Below are positions 26,010 to 36,266 of a stretch of DNA of 64,000 nucleotides, in pieces; positions within the stretch are counted from its first letter, which is position 1; every line of letters begins with the position of its first letter. Source of the stretch: Nesterenkonia ebinurensis. Lineage in GTDB: Bacteria; Actinomycetota; Actinomycetes; Actinomycetales; Micrococcaceae. Both the position numbers and the translations under genes were made by a program. The notes beneath the pieces are model-generated. The model was not told the origin of the DNA, made no database searches, and saw only the letters and a program-made list of their open reading frames with translations. Where the stretch lies: assembly GCF_008711175.1 (NCBI RefSeq), contig NZ_VWNF01000002.1, forward strand, positions 1 to 64,000. The letters run 5' to 3'.

Positions 26010-26791
26010 GCGCCGAAGCATCCAAAACAGCAGCAGCCATCGACGCCGCCAGGGCCCAGGGACGTGCCGCCTTCGTGGGCTATCTGCCGGCCTGCTACCC
26101 GGATCAGCAGACCAGCATCGAGGCGGCCGTGGCCCTGGCCGAGCACGCCGACATCATCGAGATCGGCGCCCCCTACTCCGACCCGGTGATGGACGGGGCA
26201 GTCATCCAGCAGGCCACCACTGAGGCCCTGGCGGGCGGCTTCCGGATGGACCAGCTCTTCGAGGTGGTCCGCGAAGTCAGCTCCCGCACCCAGGCGGCCG
26301 TGGTGGTGATGATCTACTACAACCTCATCGACCGGATGGGCGCTGAGGAGTTCGCCCGCCGCCTGGCCGAGGCCGGGGGAGCAGGCGCGATCACCCCTGA
26401 CCTGATCCCCGATGAGGCCCAGCCCTGGATCACCGCCGCTGAAAAGTACGGCCTGGACCGGATCTTCCTGGCCGCCCCCACCTCCAGTGCCGAGCGGCTG
26501 GCCGCCATCGCCTCCGCCTCCCGCGGGTTCGTCTACGGGGTCTCCCTGATGGGGGTCACCGGCCAGCGGGCAGCAGTCTCCAGCGCAGCCCAAGAAGTGG
26601 TCACCGCCGCCAAGGCCGCCGGAGCCCAACGGGTCTGCGTAGGCTTAGGCGTTTCCACCCGCGCCCATGTGGAGGAGATCGGCAGCTATGCCGACGGAGT
26701 GATCGTGGGCACCGCCCTGGTCGCCGCCCTGCGTGAGGGCGGTCCAGAGGCTGTGGGACAGCTTGCTTCGGAACTCTCCGGAAACTCCTGA
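26006..26791 (+). CDS. trpA: Tryptophan synthase alpha chain
   Basis: Cleaves indole-3-glycerol phosphate. 261 residues from the ATG that overlaps trpB (ATGA). [16 protein letters not shown] and [20 protein letters not shown] carry the catalytic Glu and Asp, followed by [47 protein letters not shown] and [11 protein letters not shown]. The frame is open further upstream inside trpB, but those residues do not belong to the family. Confidence 0.96.
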   Translation: MSAEASKTAAAIDAARAQGRAAFVGYLPACYPDQQTSIEAAVALAEHADIIEIGAPYSDPVMDGAVIQQATTEALAGGFRMDQLFEVVREVSSRTQAAVVVMIYYNLIDRMGAEEFARRLAEAGGAGAITPDLIPDEAQPWITAAEKYGLDRIFLAAPTSSAERLAAIASASRGFVYGVSLMGVTGQRAAVSSAAQEVVTAAKAAGAQRVCVGLGVSTRAHVEEIGSYADGVIVGTALVAALREGGPEAVGQLASELSGNS

Positions 26792-26795
26792 TACG

Positions 26796-27863
26796 GTGCC
26801 TGCTGTGTTGACTTCTGCTCTGACCAGTCCCGCTGCGACCACTGCTGCCGGTGCACTCGCCGGCTTCCCCCCGCCCCCGGCCCGCGGCATCGACCTGCCC
26901 GGCCCCTTCTTCATCGCCTTCTACACCCTGGCCATCATCGCCGGAATCGTGCTGGCCGTAGTGGTGGCCACCAAACTGTGGAAGTCTCGCGGCGGCAACA
27001 GCGACGATGTCTTCTCCGCGATGCTCTGGGCGGTGCTCATCGGCATCGTCGGCGCACGCCTCTACCACGTGATCAGCTCCCCGGACGGCTACTTCGGCGA
27101 GGGCGGGGACCTCACCCGTATCCCGCAGCTCTGGCAGGGCGGACTCTCCATCATCGGTGCGGTGATGGCCGGCTCCCTGGCCGTGTGGTACTTCTGCCGC
27201 AAACAGGGCATCAAATTCGGCGCCTTCGCCGACGCGGTGGTGCCTGGGGTGATCCTGGCCCAGGCTGTGGGCCGCTGGGGCAACTGGTTCAACCAGGAGC
27301 TCTTCGGCCGGCCCACCGACCTGCCCTGGGGCCTGCGCATCGACACCGACCAGCAGCACCAGCCGCTGCCGGCCACCACCATGGAGGACCCCACCTTCCA
27401 CCCCACCTTCCTCTACGAATCGGTGTGGAACCTGATCGGCTTTGCTGCTCTGCTCTACCTCTTCCGCCGCTTCCAGTTCCGCCAGGGACTGGTGGCCTGG
27501 ACCTATGTGGCCTACTACGCCCTGGGCCGGTTCTGGATCGAATCCATGCGGATCGACGAGTTCAATAAGTCCACCCAGTACCCGCTGGCCGACCTGGGAC
27601 TGGACTGGCGGCTCAACCAGATCATCGCCTTCATCATCTTCGTAGTGGCCGTAGTCGCCCTGGTCTGGCTCTTCCAGAAGCGCCCAGTCACCGAGGAGGC
27701 CATCGCCGAGGAGGCTGAGATCTATACCCCAGACTCGCCCCACCGGGCAGGGCCGCCTGAAGAGACAGAGACCGACGACGACGCGGTGACCGTGGCTGCC
27801 GAAGCCGAAACCAACAGCCCGGAGGACTCAGAACCGGATGAGGAGACCACGTCCAAAGACTGA
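26796..27863 (+). CDS. lgt: Prolipoprotein diacylglyceryl transferase
   Basis: Membrane enzyme that attaches diacylglycerol to the lipobox Cys of prolipoproteins. About 355 residues with seven hydrophobic segments. Family signatures are GARLYHVI, GGLSIIGAVMAG, and the Lgt signature GRWGNWFNQELFGRPTDLPW, plus FHPTFLYESVWN. The C-terminus is a 60-residue acidic, disordered tail beginning after LFQKRPV. The start is uncertain: GTGs at 26796 and 26805 and a TTG at 26808 all lack a good Shine-Dalgarno. Directly follows trpA, as in related genomes. Confidence 0.93.
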   Translation: MPAVLTSALTSPAATTAAGALAGFPPPPARGIDLPGPFFIAFYTLAIIAGIVLAVVVATKLWKSRGGNSDDVFSAMLWAVLIGIVGARLYHVISSPDGYFGEGGDLTRIPQLWQGGLSIIGAVMAGSLAVWYFCRKQGIKFGAFADAVVPGVILAQAVGRWGNWFNQELFGRPTDLPWGLRIDTDQQHQPLPATTMEDPTFHPTFLYESVWNLIGFAALLYLFRRFQFRQGLVAWTYVAYYALGRFWIESMRIDEFNKSTQYPLADLGLDWRLNQIIAFIIFVVAVVALVWLFQKRPVTEEAIAEEAEIYTPDSPHRAGPPEETETDDDAVTVAAEAETNSPEDSEPDEETTSKD

Positions 27864-28069
27864 AACCTTCAGTCACGGACTTGCACCTGGTCAGTCACAG
27901 GCGCAATATAGAAAACTGGTCGCCTGCAGCTCGCACCCACGAATGAGCCAGGGGTTCCACACAAGTACCCACCCATGGTGCTGATGTCATAACGACGCCG
28001 TCACATCTGGTCAGCGGCCAGAACGCTGTGTAGACGCTGTGCCCCCTCTCGAGGAAGGAACCGACGCCT

Positions 28070-31000
28070 GTGATGCCTGAGAAGGTGATCTCCCCCTACG
28101 AGCGTTTCGCCGCCTTCCCCGCCAAAACCGGGCTCTACGACCCGGCCAAGGAGCATGAGAACTGCGGTATGGCCGCCATCGCCACCCTGCGCGGCGAGCC
28201 CGGCCATGACATTGTGGACCACGCGCTGCACGCGCTGCGCTGCGTCGAGCACCGCGGCGCGGTCGGTGGAGACGTAGGCACCGGCGACGGGGCAGGAATC
28301 CTCACCCAGATCCCCGACGACCTGTTCCGCGACGTCGTTGATTTCGATCTTCCTGCGGCCGGAGAATACGCCGCCGGCACCGCCTTCCTGCCCACCGAGC
28401 TTCAGGAGCGCGAAGAGCTCATCGTCAGCTTCGAGCAGATGGCCGCCGAACAAGGACTGGTAGTGCTGGGCTGGCGCGATGTGCCGGTGGACGACTCCAT
28501 GATCGGCAGCCTGGCCCGCGACGCCAAGCCCTTCTTCAAGCAGGTCTTCCTCACCCTGGCCGATGAGGACTCCATCGAGTACCAGGAGTCCGCCGAGGGC
28601 ACCCTGGACCAGCGGGCCTGGAGGCTGCGCAAACGCGCCCAGGTGCGGCTAGGCGTCTACTTCGCCTCCCTGTCCTCGAAGACCATCACCTATAAGGGCA
28701 TGCTCACCACCGCCCAGCTGGAGCCCTTCTACCCCGACCTCTCCGATGAGCGGTACAAGTCCACCCTGGGCATTGTGCACTCCCGGTTCTCCACCAACAC
28801 CTTCCCCTCCTGGCCGCTGGCCCAGCCGCTGCGCTATATGGCCCACAATGGGGAGATCAACACCGTGGAGGGCAACCGGAACTGGATGCGCGCCCGGCAG
28901 GCCACCATGTCCGGCCCGGTGCTCGGTGATGACCCCGAGTACCTCTTCCCGATCTGCACCCCCGGGGCCAGCGACTCCACCAGCTTCGACGAGGCCGCTG
29001 AACTGCTGATGCTCTCCGGCCGGCCGCTGTCCCAGGCCATGCGGATGATGATCCCCGAGGCCTGGGAGAACCACGAGTCCATGGACCCGGACCTTCGAGC
29101 CTTCTACGAGTACCACTCCACCATGATGGAGGCCTGGGACGGGCCGGCCGCGATCGCCTTCACCGACGGCAACCAGCTCGGTGCAGTCCTGGACCGCAAC
29201 GGCCTGCGCCCAGCCCGCTGGTGGGTCACCGAGGACGGCCTGGTAGTGCTCTCCTCCGAGGTGGGAGTCGCCGAGATCGAACCGGCCAAGGTAGTCCGCA
29301 AGGGCCGGGTAGCCCCCGGCATGATGTTCCTGGCCGACACCAAAGAGGGCCGGATCATCGAGGATGAGGAGATCAAGGCCGACTTCGCCTCCAAACAACC
29401 CTGGCGCGAATGGGTGGAGGAGAACCGCATCACCCTGAACGAGCTGCCCGAACGCCTGCACGTGAAGCACCCAGCAGGATCAGTGCGGCTGCGCCAGCAG
29501 ACCTTCGGCTACACCCACGAGGAGCTGAAGATCCTCATCGGCCCGATGGCCGCCACCGGGGCTGAGCCGCTGGGCGCGATGGGCACCGACACCCCCATCG
29601 CCGTGCTGGCCGACCGGCCCCGGCTGCTCTTCGACTACTTTGTGCAGACCTTCGCCCAGGTCACCAACCCGCCGCTGGACGCCATCCGCGAGGAGCTGGT
29701 CACCTCCCTGGGCCGCCATGTGGGCCCCGAGGGCAATCTGCTGGCTACCGGCCAGGTGCGCTCCAAGCAGATCCAGCTGGACTTCCCGGTGCTGACCAAC
29801 GACCAGCTGGCCCGCATCGCCAACCACCGCAACGCAAGAGAGGACGCAGCCGACCCGCAGAATCCGCAGGATTCCGGGGGCAGCGGCCGCACAGGCGTCA
29901 AAGCCGCCCTGCGGGTCCGGGGCCTGTTCCGGGTGGGTTCCACCGAGGATGAGTTCCGTCAGCGCCTGCGCACCCTGTGCGAACAGGTCTCCGCCGCAGT
30001 CAACCGCGGGGTCGGCTACATTGTGATCTCCGACCGGGACTCCAACGCCCAGTGGGCACCGATCCCCTCCCTGCTGCTGGTCTCCGCCATCCACCACCAC
30101 CTGCTGAAGTCGGCCAACCGCACCCGGGCCTCCCTGCTGGTGGAGGCCGGCGACGTCCGTGAGGTCCACCATGTGGCCTGCCTGATCGGCTACGGCGCCT
30201 CCGCAGTGAACCCCTACCTGGCCATCGAATCCGCCGAGGAGATGGTCCACCGCGGAGAGATTACCAATGTCACCGAGGAACAGGCGGTGGCCAACCTCAT
30301 CAAGGCCCTGGGCAAGGGCCTGCTGAAGATCATGTCCAAGATGGGCATCTCCACCGTAGGCTCCTACTGCGGTGCCCAGACCTTCGAGGCCGTAGGCCTG
30401 GCCCAGAACGTGGTGGACCAGTACTTCTCCGGCACCCACTCCCTGATGGGCGGCGTCGGGATCGATGTGATCGCCAAAGAGGCGATGACCCGGCACGCCA
30501 AGGCCTACCCGGCAGACGGCAACGATTTGGGCCGCGGCAACGAGCTGGAGGTCGGCGGCGAGTACCAGTGGCGCCGCGAAGGTCCCCCGCACCTGTTCAA
30601 CCCGGAGACCGTGTTCAAGCTCCAGCACGCCTCCCGGACCCGCCGCTACGACATCTTCAAGTCCTACACCAAGGCGGTGGACGATCAGTCATCAGCGCTG
30701 ATGACCCTGCGCGGACTCTTCAAACTCAAGGGCACCCGCACACCGGTGCCGATCAGCGAAGTGGAGCCGGTCAGCGAGATCGTCAAACGGTTCAACACCG
30801 GGGCGATGAGCTACGGCTCCATCTCCCAGGAGGTCCACGAGACCCTGGCCATCGCCATGAACCGACTAGGCGCACGCTCCAACACCGGTGAGGGCGGGGA
30901 GCACCCAGCCCGGCTGGTGGACCCTGAGCGGCGCTCGGCGATCAAACAGGTCGCCTCCGGCCGGTTCGGCGTGACCAGCCAGTTCCTCACCCACGCCACT

Positions 31001-32725
31001 GACCTGCAGATCAAGATGGCCCAGGGCGCCAAACCCGGCGAGGGCGGTCAGCTGATGGGCAAGAAGGTCTACCCCTGGGTGGCTGAGACCCGCTACTCCA
31101 CCCCCGGAGTCTCCCTGGTCTCCCCGCCCCCGCACCACGACATCTACTCCATCGAGGATCTCAAGCAGCTCATCTACGACCTCAAGCGCGCCAATACTGG
31201 TGCTCGGGTCCACGTGAAGCTGGTCTCCCTGCACGGGGTGGGCACTGTGGCAGCCGGGGTGGCCAAAGCTGCCGCCGACGTCGTGCTCATCTCCGGGCAC
31301 GACGGCGGCACCGGCGCCTCCCCGCTGAACTCGCTGAAGCATGCCGGCACCCCCTGGGAGCTCGGGCTGGCGGAGACCCAGCAGACCCTGATGCTCAACG
31401 GGCTGCGTGAGCGGGTCACCGTACAGGTGGACGGCCAGCTGAAGACCGGCCGCGATGTGGTCATCGCCGCCCTGCTGGGCGCGGAGGAGTACGGCTTCGC
31501 CACCTCCGCACTGGTGGTCTCCGGCTGCATTATGATGCGGGTCTGCCACCTGGACACCTGCCCGGTGGGTGTGGCCACCCAGAACCCGGTGCTGCGCGAG
31601 CGCTACACCGGCAAGGCCGACCATGTGGTCAACTTCTTCGAGTTCATCGCCCAGGAGGTCCGCGAGTACCTGGCCGAGCTGGGCTTCCGGTCCCTGGACG
31701 AGGCCATCGGGCACATTGACGCCCTGGACCTCGACGATGCCAAGCGGCATTGGAAGACCGAAGGGCTGGACCTGACCCGGGTGCTCACCGGCTGGGACCC
31801 CAACGATGAGAACACCGCCCGCCAGCTGCGCCGCACCACCGAGCAGGACCACGAACTGGAGAAGCACTTTGACATCACTCTGATCGAAAAGGCCCAGGAC
31901 GCCATCCACAACGGCGAGCGGCTCACCGTTGAGGCCCGCATAGTCAACACCGACCGGGCGGTGGGCACCATGCTCGGTCACGAGGTCACCAAGGCGCTGG
32001 GACTGTCCACCCTGGAGCAGAACACCATCCAGCTGAACCTCACCGGACAGGCCGGCCAGTCCCTGGGCGCCTTCATGCCCCAGGGCATCACCATCCGGCT
32101 GGCCGGGGACGCCAACGACTACGTGGGCAAGGGCCTCTCCGGCGGGCGGATCATCATCGCCCCCGAGCCTCAGGCCCCCTTTGACGCCGCAGCAAACGTG
32201 ATCGCCGGCAATGTGATCGGCTACGGCGCCACCGGCGGAGAGATGTTCCTCTCCGGACAGGTGGGCGAACGGTTCCTGGTCCGCAACTCTGGGGCCACCG
32301 CCGTGGTCGAGGGTGTGGGCGACCACGGCTGCGAATACATGACCGGCGGCCAGACCCTCATCCTGGGCCCGGTGGGCCGGAACTTCGGGGCCGGCATGTC
32401 CGGCGGCACCGCCTACGCCCTGGACTTCCAGGCGGCCAAACTCAACACCCAGGCCGCCAAGGCCGGGGAGCTGCTGCTGCTGGACCTGGACGAGGAGGAC
32501 AAGCAGATTGTGCTTGACCTGCTGCGCCGCCACCAGGATGAGACCGGCTCTGCGCTGGCCGCCGGGCTCTTGGAGAACCCGGAGGACACCCTGGGCCGGG
32601 TCACCAAGATCCTGCCCCGCGACTATGACCGTGTGCTGGCCGCGCGCAGCGCCGCCCTCGACGAGGGGCTGGACCCCGACGGCGACGCCGCATGGCAGAA
32701 GATTCTGGAGGTGACCAGTGGCTGA
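28070..32725 (+). CDS. gltB: Glutamate synthase, large subunit
   Basis: Forms glutamate from glutamine and 2-oxoglutarate with GltD. 1551 residues. The N-terminal glutaminase begins at Cys32 ([10 protein letters not shown]) after a propeptide. The central and FMN domains contain [17 protein letters not shown] and [10 protein letters not shown]. The 3Fe-4S cluster is [15 protein letters not shown]. The C-terminal beta-helix has [10 protein letters not shown] and [10 protein letters not shown] repeats. GTG 28070 (next codon but one is ATG) follows GAGGAAGGA. The 206-bp upstream region has no gene. A weak promoter-like pair, TTGCAC 27881 and TATAGA 27907, has a 20-bp spacer. Confidence 0.97.
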   Translation: MMPEKVISPYERFAAFPAKTGLYDPAKEHENCGMAAIATLRGEPGHDIVDHALHALRCVEHRGAVGGDVGTGDGAGILTQIPDDLFRDVVDFDLPAAGEYAAGTAFLPTELQEREELIVSFEQMAAEQGLVVLGWRDVPVDDSMIGSLARDAKPFFKQVFLTLADEDSIEYQESAEGTLDQRAWRLRKRAQVRLGVYFASLSSKTITYKGMLTTAQLEPFYPDLSDERYKSTLGIVHSRFSTNTFPSWPLAQPLRYMAHNGEINTVEGNRNWMRARQATMSGPVLGDDPEYLFPICTPGASDSTSFDEAAELLMLSGRPLSQAMRMMIPEAWENHESMDPDLRAFYEYHSTMMEAWDGPAAIAFTDGNQLGAVLDRNGLRPARWWVTEDGLVVLSSEVGVAEIEPAKVVRKGRVAPGMMFLADTKEGRIIEDEEIKADFASKQPWREWVEENRITLNELPERLHVKHPAGSVRLRQQTFGYTHEELKILIGPMAATGAEPLGAMGTDTPIAVLADRPRLLFDYFVQTFAQVTNPPLDAIREELVTSLGRHVGPEGNLLATGQVRSKQIQLDFPVLTNDQLARIANHRNAREDAADPQNPQDSGGSGRTGVKAALRVRGLFRVGSTEDEFRQRLRTLCEQVSAAVNRGVGYIVISDRDSNAQWAPIPSLLLVSAIHHHLLKSANRTRASLLVEAGDVREVHHVACLIGYGASAVNPYLAIESAEEMVHRGEITNVTEEQAVANLIKALGKGLLKIMSKMGISTVGSYCGAQTFEAVGLAQNVVDQYFSGTHSLMGGVGIDVIAKEAMTRHAKAYPADGNDLGRGNELEVGGEYQWRREGPPHLFNPETVFKLQHASRTRRYDIFKSYTKAVDDQSSALMTLRGLFKLKGTRTPVPISEVEPVSEIVKRFNTGAMSYGSISQEVHETLAIAMNRLGARSNTGEGGEHPARLVDPERRSAIKQVASGRFGVTSQFLTHATDLQIKMAQGAKPGEGGQLMGKKVYPWVAETRYSTPGVSLVSPPPHHDIYSIEDLKQLIYDLKRANTGARVHVKLVSLHGVGTVAAGVAKAAADVVLISGHDGGTGASPLNSLKHAGTPWELGLAETQQTLMLNGLRERVTVQVDGQLKTGRDVVIAALLGAEEYGFATSALVVSGCIMMRVCHLDTCPVGVATQNPVLRERYTGKADHVVNFFEFIAQEVREYLAELGFRSLDEAIGHIDALDLDDAKRHWKTEGLDLTRVLTGWDPNDENTARQLRRTTEQDHELEKHFDITLIEKAQDAIHNGERLTVEARIVNTDRAVGTMLGHEVTKALGLSTLEQNTIQLNLTGQAGQSLGAFMPQGITIRLAGDANDYVGKGLSGGRIIIAPEPQAPFDAAANVIAGNVIGYGATGGEMFLSGQVGERFLVRNSGATAVVEGVGDHGCEYMTGGQTLILGPVGRNFGAGMSGGTAYALDFQAAKLNTQAAKAGELLLLDLDEEDKQIVLDLLRRHQDETGSALAAGLLENPEDTLGRVTKILPRDYDRVLAARSAALDEGLDPDGDAAWQKILEVTSG

Positions 32726-34181
32726 CCCGCGCGGATTCCTCAAACACCGCGAACGCCAGGACCGGCCGTCCCGACCGGTTCCGGTGCGCATCATGGACTT
32801 CAAAGAGGTCTACGAGCGCCAGCAGCGCAGCGTGACCCAGACCCAGGCATCCCGCTGCATGGACTGCGGCATCCCGTTCTGCCACACAGGTTGCCCGCTG
32901 GGCAACCTCATCCCTGAGTGGAACGACCTCATCTGGCGCGACCAGTGGGAAGAGGCCTCCCAACGGCTGCATATGACCAATAACTTCCCGGAGTTCACCG
33001 GACGGGTCTGCCCCGCCCCCTGCGAAACCTCCTGCGTGCTGGGCATCAACCAGCCTGCGGTGACCATCAAGCAGTCCGAGGTGGAGATCGCCGATGAGGC
33101 TCTGGAAGCCGGCTATGTCGAGCCGATCCCGCCGCACCGGCTCACCGGCAAGACTGTGGCGGTGGTCGGCTCCGGACCGGCCGGCCTGGCCGCGGCCCAG
33201 CAGCTGACTCGTGCCGGGCACACGGTGGCCGTCTACGAGCGTGAGGACCGGCTGGGCGGGCTGCTGCGCTACGGCATCCCGGACTTCAAGATGGAGAAGG
33301 GGCTGGTGGACAACCGGATCACCCAGATGGAGGCCGAGGGCACTCGGTTCTACCCCTCCACCGAGATCGGTTCAGACATCGGCTGGGACACTCTGCGTGA
33401 ATCCTACGACGCGGTCATCGTCGCCACCGGCGCCCTGGTTCCCCGTGACCTGCCCGTGCCCGGACGCGGCCTGGGCGGCATCCACTTCGCCATGGAGTAC
33501 CTGGTGCAGTCCAATAAGGCTGTGGCCGGGGATTCCGTGCCCGAACAGATCCACGCCAAGGACAAGCATGTGGTGATCCTCGGCGGCGGGGACACCGGCG
33601 CCGACTGCATCGGGACTGCGCACCGTCACCAGGCCAAGTCGGTGACCACCCTGGCCATCGGCAAAGAGCTGCCCGCTCAGCGCCCCGAGTATGAGCCCTG
33701 GCCCATGGACCCACGGGTCTTCGAGGTATCCAGCGCCCACCAGGAGGGCGGCGAGGTCAAATGGCTGGCCTCCACAGTGGAGTTCTTAGGCGATGAGAAC
33801 GGCCAGGTGCGTGCCCTGAAGGTGGCTGAGACCCAGTACAACCAGGACGGCACCCGTACCCCCAAGCCCGGCTCTGAGCGGGAGATCCCCGCAGACCTGG
33901 TGCTGCTGGCCCTGGGCTTCACCGGGGCCGAGCAGGAGACCCTCACCGAGCAGCTGGACGTGGCGTTCACCTCCCGCGGGAACATGGACCGTGCCGAGGA
34001 CTACCAGACCACTGCAGAAGGAGTCTTCAGCGTAGGCGATGCCGGCCGCGGCGCCTCCCTGGTGGTCTGGGCAATCGCCGAGGGCCGGGCTGTGGCCGCC
34101 AAAGTGGATGAATACCTCGAAGGATCCACCCGGCTGCCCGCCCCGGTGGCACCCAGCGATCGTGCGATAAGCTTGAGCTGA
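32718..34181 (+). CDS. gltD: Glutamate synthase, small subunit
   Basis: NADPH-oxidising partner of GltB. 487 residues. Two N-terminal 4Fe-4S motifs are [20 protein letters not shown] and CPAPCETSC. The FAD site is [17 protein letters not shown], the NADPH site is [16 protein letters not shown], and the final FAD motif is [14 protein letters not shown] start overlaps gltB by eight bases, so expression is coupled. The stop is followed after a few bases by a reversed copy of the dispersed intergenic repeat. Confidence 0.97.
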   Translation: MADPRGFLKHRERQDRPSRPVPVRIMDFKEVYERQQRSVTQTQASRCMDCGIPFCHTGCPLGNLIPEWNDLIWRDQWEEASQRLHMTNNFPEFTGRVCPAPCETSCVLGINQPAVTIKQSEVEIADEALEAGYVEPIPPHRLTGKTVAVVGSGPAGLAAAQQLTRAGHTVAVYEREDRLGGLLRYGIPDFKMEKGLVDNRITQMEAEGTRFYPSTEIGSDIGWDTLRESYDAVIVATGALVPRDLPVPGRGLGGIHFAMEYLVQSNKAVAGDSVPEQIHAKDKHVVILGGGDTGADCIGTAHRHQAKSVTTLAIGKELPAQRPEYEPWPMDPRVFEVSSAHQEGGEVKWLASTVEFLGDENGQVRALKVAETQYNQDGTRTPKPGSEREIPADLVLLALGFTGAEQETLTEQLDVAFTSRGNMDRAEDYQTTAEGVFSVGDAGRGASLVVWAIAEGRAVAAKVDEYLEGSTRLPAPVAPSDRAISLS

Positions 34182-34184
34182 TGA

Positions 34185-34292
34185 GGCGCAACGCGAAGCG
34201 GATGCGCCGATTTGAGGTGTGAAGCTCGGCGTAGGCCGAGCCAGAGGTGAGCGGGAGATATGCCCGCCGCCGGAACCAGCGCCGCCGGCCCA
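34185..34292 (-). repeat. GC-rich dispersed intergenic repeat, copy R6 (reversed)
   Basis: Read on the minus strand it begins GCGCTGGTTCCGGCGGCGGG and ends CTTCACACCTCAAATC...CCGCTTCGCG, matching head, tail and the CCGCTTCGCG extension of copy R3. It is the only copy in this orientation. It fills the gltD-pyk gap. Confidence 0.5.
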
Positions 34293-34337
34293 AAGTCGTG
34301 CCATGAATTTTCCACCCCACAACCAGTGAAGGTAGGC

Positions 34338-35870
34338 ATGAGACACGCCAAGATCGTCGCCACATTCGGCCCCGCCACCGCAGGCTATGAGAAGACCCGC
34401 GAGCTCATCGAGGCTGGGGTGGACGTTGTCCGGGTCAACATGAGTCACGGCGACTACTCCGTTCACGAGGCCACCTACAGCACCGTGCGTGAGGTGGCCA
34501 AGGACATGCGCCGCGCAGTGGCCATCTTCGCAGACCTGCAGGGCCCCAAAATCCGGCTGGGCCGGTTCACCGCAGGCCCGTACTACCTGGCCGTCGGCGA
34601 TCGGTTCACCATCACCACCCGGGAGGTGGAAGGCACCCAGGAGATCTGCTCCACCACCCTGAAGACCCTCACCGCGGACGTCGAGGTGGGCGACACTCTG
34701 CTCATCGACGACGGCAAAGTCAGCCTCAAAGCCCTGGAAGTCACCGACACCGACGTGCTCACAGAGGTCGAGGTGCCAGGTGCGGTGTCCAATAACAAGG
34801 GCATCAACCTGCCTGGGGTGGCCGTTTCGGTACCGGCGCTGAGCGAGAAGGACCAAGAGGATCTGCGCTGGGCGCTGCGCACCGGCTTCGACATGATCGC
34901 CCTCTCCTTTGTCCGCGATGCCGCAGACATCGAAGTGGTGCACCGGATCATGGACGAAGAGGGCCGCCGGGTCCCAGTGATCGCCAAGATCGAGAAACCG
35001 CAGGCGGTGGACGCCCTGCAGGATGTCATCGACGCCTTCGACGCTGTGATGGTCGCCCGAGGCGACCTGGGCGTGGAGCTTCCCCTCGAGGAGGTCCCGC
35101 TGGTGCAGAAGCGCGCTGTGGAGCTGGCCCGCCGCTGGGCTAAGCCGGTGATCGTGGCCACCCAGGTGCTGGAGTCCATGATTGACAACCCCCGGCCTAC
35201 CCGGGCTGAGGCCTCCGACTGTGCTAACGCCGTGCTCGACGGTGCTGATGCCGTGATGCTCTCGGGGGAGACCTCGGTGGGCAAATACCCCACCGAAACA
35301 GTCAAGACCATGGCCTCGATCATCCAGGCCACCGAGGTCAAGGGCCTGGAGCGGATCCCCCAACTGGGCACTAAGCCCAAGACCCGCGGCGGGGCGATCA
35401 CCCGGGCCGCCAATGAGGTCGCCGAGCAGCTGGAGGTGGAGTACCTGGCCACCTTCACCCGCTCCGGAGACTCCGCGCGCCGGCTCTCCCGGCTGCGCCC
35501 CAAGCAGCCCATCTTCGCCTTCACCCACGTGGAGCACACCCATCACATCCTCTGCCTGAGCTGGGGGGTGCAGCCGCGCTGGGTGGAGTTCGCCTCACAC
35601 ACCGACAAGATGACAGCCCAGGTGGACAAGCTGCTGCTGGAAGAGGGCATCGCCTCCGACGGCGACCTGGTGGTCATCGCCGCCGGTTCACCCCCCGGAC
35701 AGGCCGGCACCACCAATATGGTCAAGGTTCACCGGATCGGCGACCTGCCTGACGGCGGGGTCTCTGTCGAGGCTCTGGCCCGCGGCGAGGACCTGCCCAT
35801 CAAGGAACCGGTGGGTCCCTGGCCCTCGGCCAGCGCCTCAAGTGCGGTCAGCGCCCACTCCGCGCTGTAG
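34338..35870 (+). CDS. pyk: Pyruvate kinase
   Basis: Last step of glycolysis (PEP to pyruvate). 510 residues. MRHAKIVATFGPATAGYEKT and VNMSHGD open the barrel, followed by FADLQGPKIRLG, the signature VIAKIEKPQAVDAL (catalytic Lys), VARGDLGVELPLEEVP, ATQVLESMI and DAVMLSGETSVGKYP. The C-terminal allosteric domain includes ATFTRSGDSARRLSRLRP. The ATG at 34338 follows GAAGGTAGG. The frame is open to 34260, but this is repeat sequence. The last 35 residues are a family-atypical Ala/Ser tail. Confidence 0.96.
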   Translation: MRHAKIVATFGPATAGYEKTRELIEAGVDVVRVNMSHGDYSVHEATYSTVREVAKDMRRAVAIFADLQGPKIRLGRFTAGPYYLAVGDRFTITTREVEGTQEICSTTLKTLTADVEVGDTLLIDDGKVSLKALEVTDTDVLTEVEVPGAVSNNKGINLPGVAVSVPALSEKDQEDLRWALRTGFDMIALSFVRDAADIEVVHRIMDEEGRRVPVIAKIEKPQAVDALQDVIDAFDAVMVARGDLGVELPLEEVPLVQKRAVELARRWAKPVIVATQVLESMIDNPRPTRAEASDCANAVLDGADAVMLSGETSVGKYPTETVKTMASIIQATEVKGLERIPQLGTKPKTRGGAITRAANEVAEQLEVEYLATFTRSGDSARRLSRLRPKQPIFAFTHVEHTHHILCLSWGVQPRWVEFASHTDKMTAQVDKLLLEEGIASDGDLVVIAAGSPPGQAGTTNMVKVHRIGDLPDGGVSVEALARGEDLPIKEPVGPWPSASASSAVSAHSAL

Positions 35871-35882
35871 AACCGAGAGACT

Positions 35883-35972
35883 GTGCTGGTCCCGGCCGCG
35901 GGTTCACACCCCCGGTGGTCGCTCGGCCGGCTTGCCCGGGCCTTCACGTCTGAAGTCGTCGCTGCGGCTGCT
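35883..35972 (+). repeat. GC-rich dispersed intergenic repeat, copy R2
   Basis: GTGCTGGTCCCGGCCGCGGG, then GTTCACACC, CTCGGCCGGC and CTTCACGTCTGAAG. It starts 13 bases after the pyk stop and ends just before tRNA-Leu. It has the conserved head, the CGGCCG palindrome and the small tail hairpin (TTCA...TGAA). Confidence 0.6.
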
Positions 35973-36002
35973 CACCGGGTAGACTTGGCCGGTGCCTGAA
36001 AG

Positions 36003-36085
36003 GCCCGCGTGGCGGAATGGTAGACGCAGCAGACTCAAAATCTGCCGACCGCAAGGTCGTGTGAGTTCGAATCTCACCGCGGGCA
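36003..36085 (+). tRNA. tRNA-Leu(CAA)
   Basis: 83-nt class II tRNA. The acceptor GCCCGCG pairs with CGCGGGC, the anticodon stem GCAGA/TCTGC encloses CTCAAAA (anticodon CAA), there is a variable arm CGACCGCAAGGTCG, and the T-arm carries GTTCGAATC. It lies between two copies of the dispersed repeat. Confidence 0.96.
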
Positions 36086-36086
36086 C

Positions 36087-36249
36087 AGTGCTGGCCCCGG
36101 CGGCGGGTTCACGCCCCGCTCGCCTCTCGGCCGGCAGCAGCGGCGCCGGCCTTCGCGCCTCAAGCCGCTGCTCCCTGACGGGGCCCGCACAACCGCTTCG
36201 CGTGTGTTCGGGCCACCGACGTCAGGGGCCCTACTCCGCTCGCAGCTTA
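36087..36249 (+). repeat. GC-rich dispersed intergenic repeat, copy R3 (long form)
   Basis: GTGCTGGCCCCGGCGGCGGG, TTCACGCC, CTCTCGGCCGGC and CTTCGCGCCTCAAG, then an extension CCTGACGGGGCCCGCACAAC...CGCTTCGCGTGTG that is also present in copy R4 after ilvC. It begins two bases after tRNA-Leu. Confidence 0.6.
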
Positions 36250-36266
36250 GGGGATCTCCAATACCA

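Noticed and set aside
27864-28069. Riboswitch ahead of gltB
   Set aside because: I could not match any known riboswitch core in this 206-base gap. Only a weak promoter-like pair is visible.
30866-32803. 645-codon minus-strand open frame
   Set aside because: Antisense shadow of gltB. Composition (Gly, Val and His rich) and lack of domains argue against a gene.
33786-35546. 586-codon minus-strand open frame
   Set aside because: Antisense to gltD and pyk. No protein family features.
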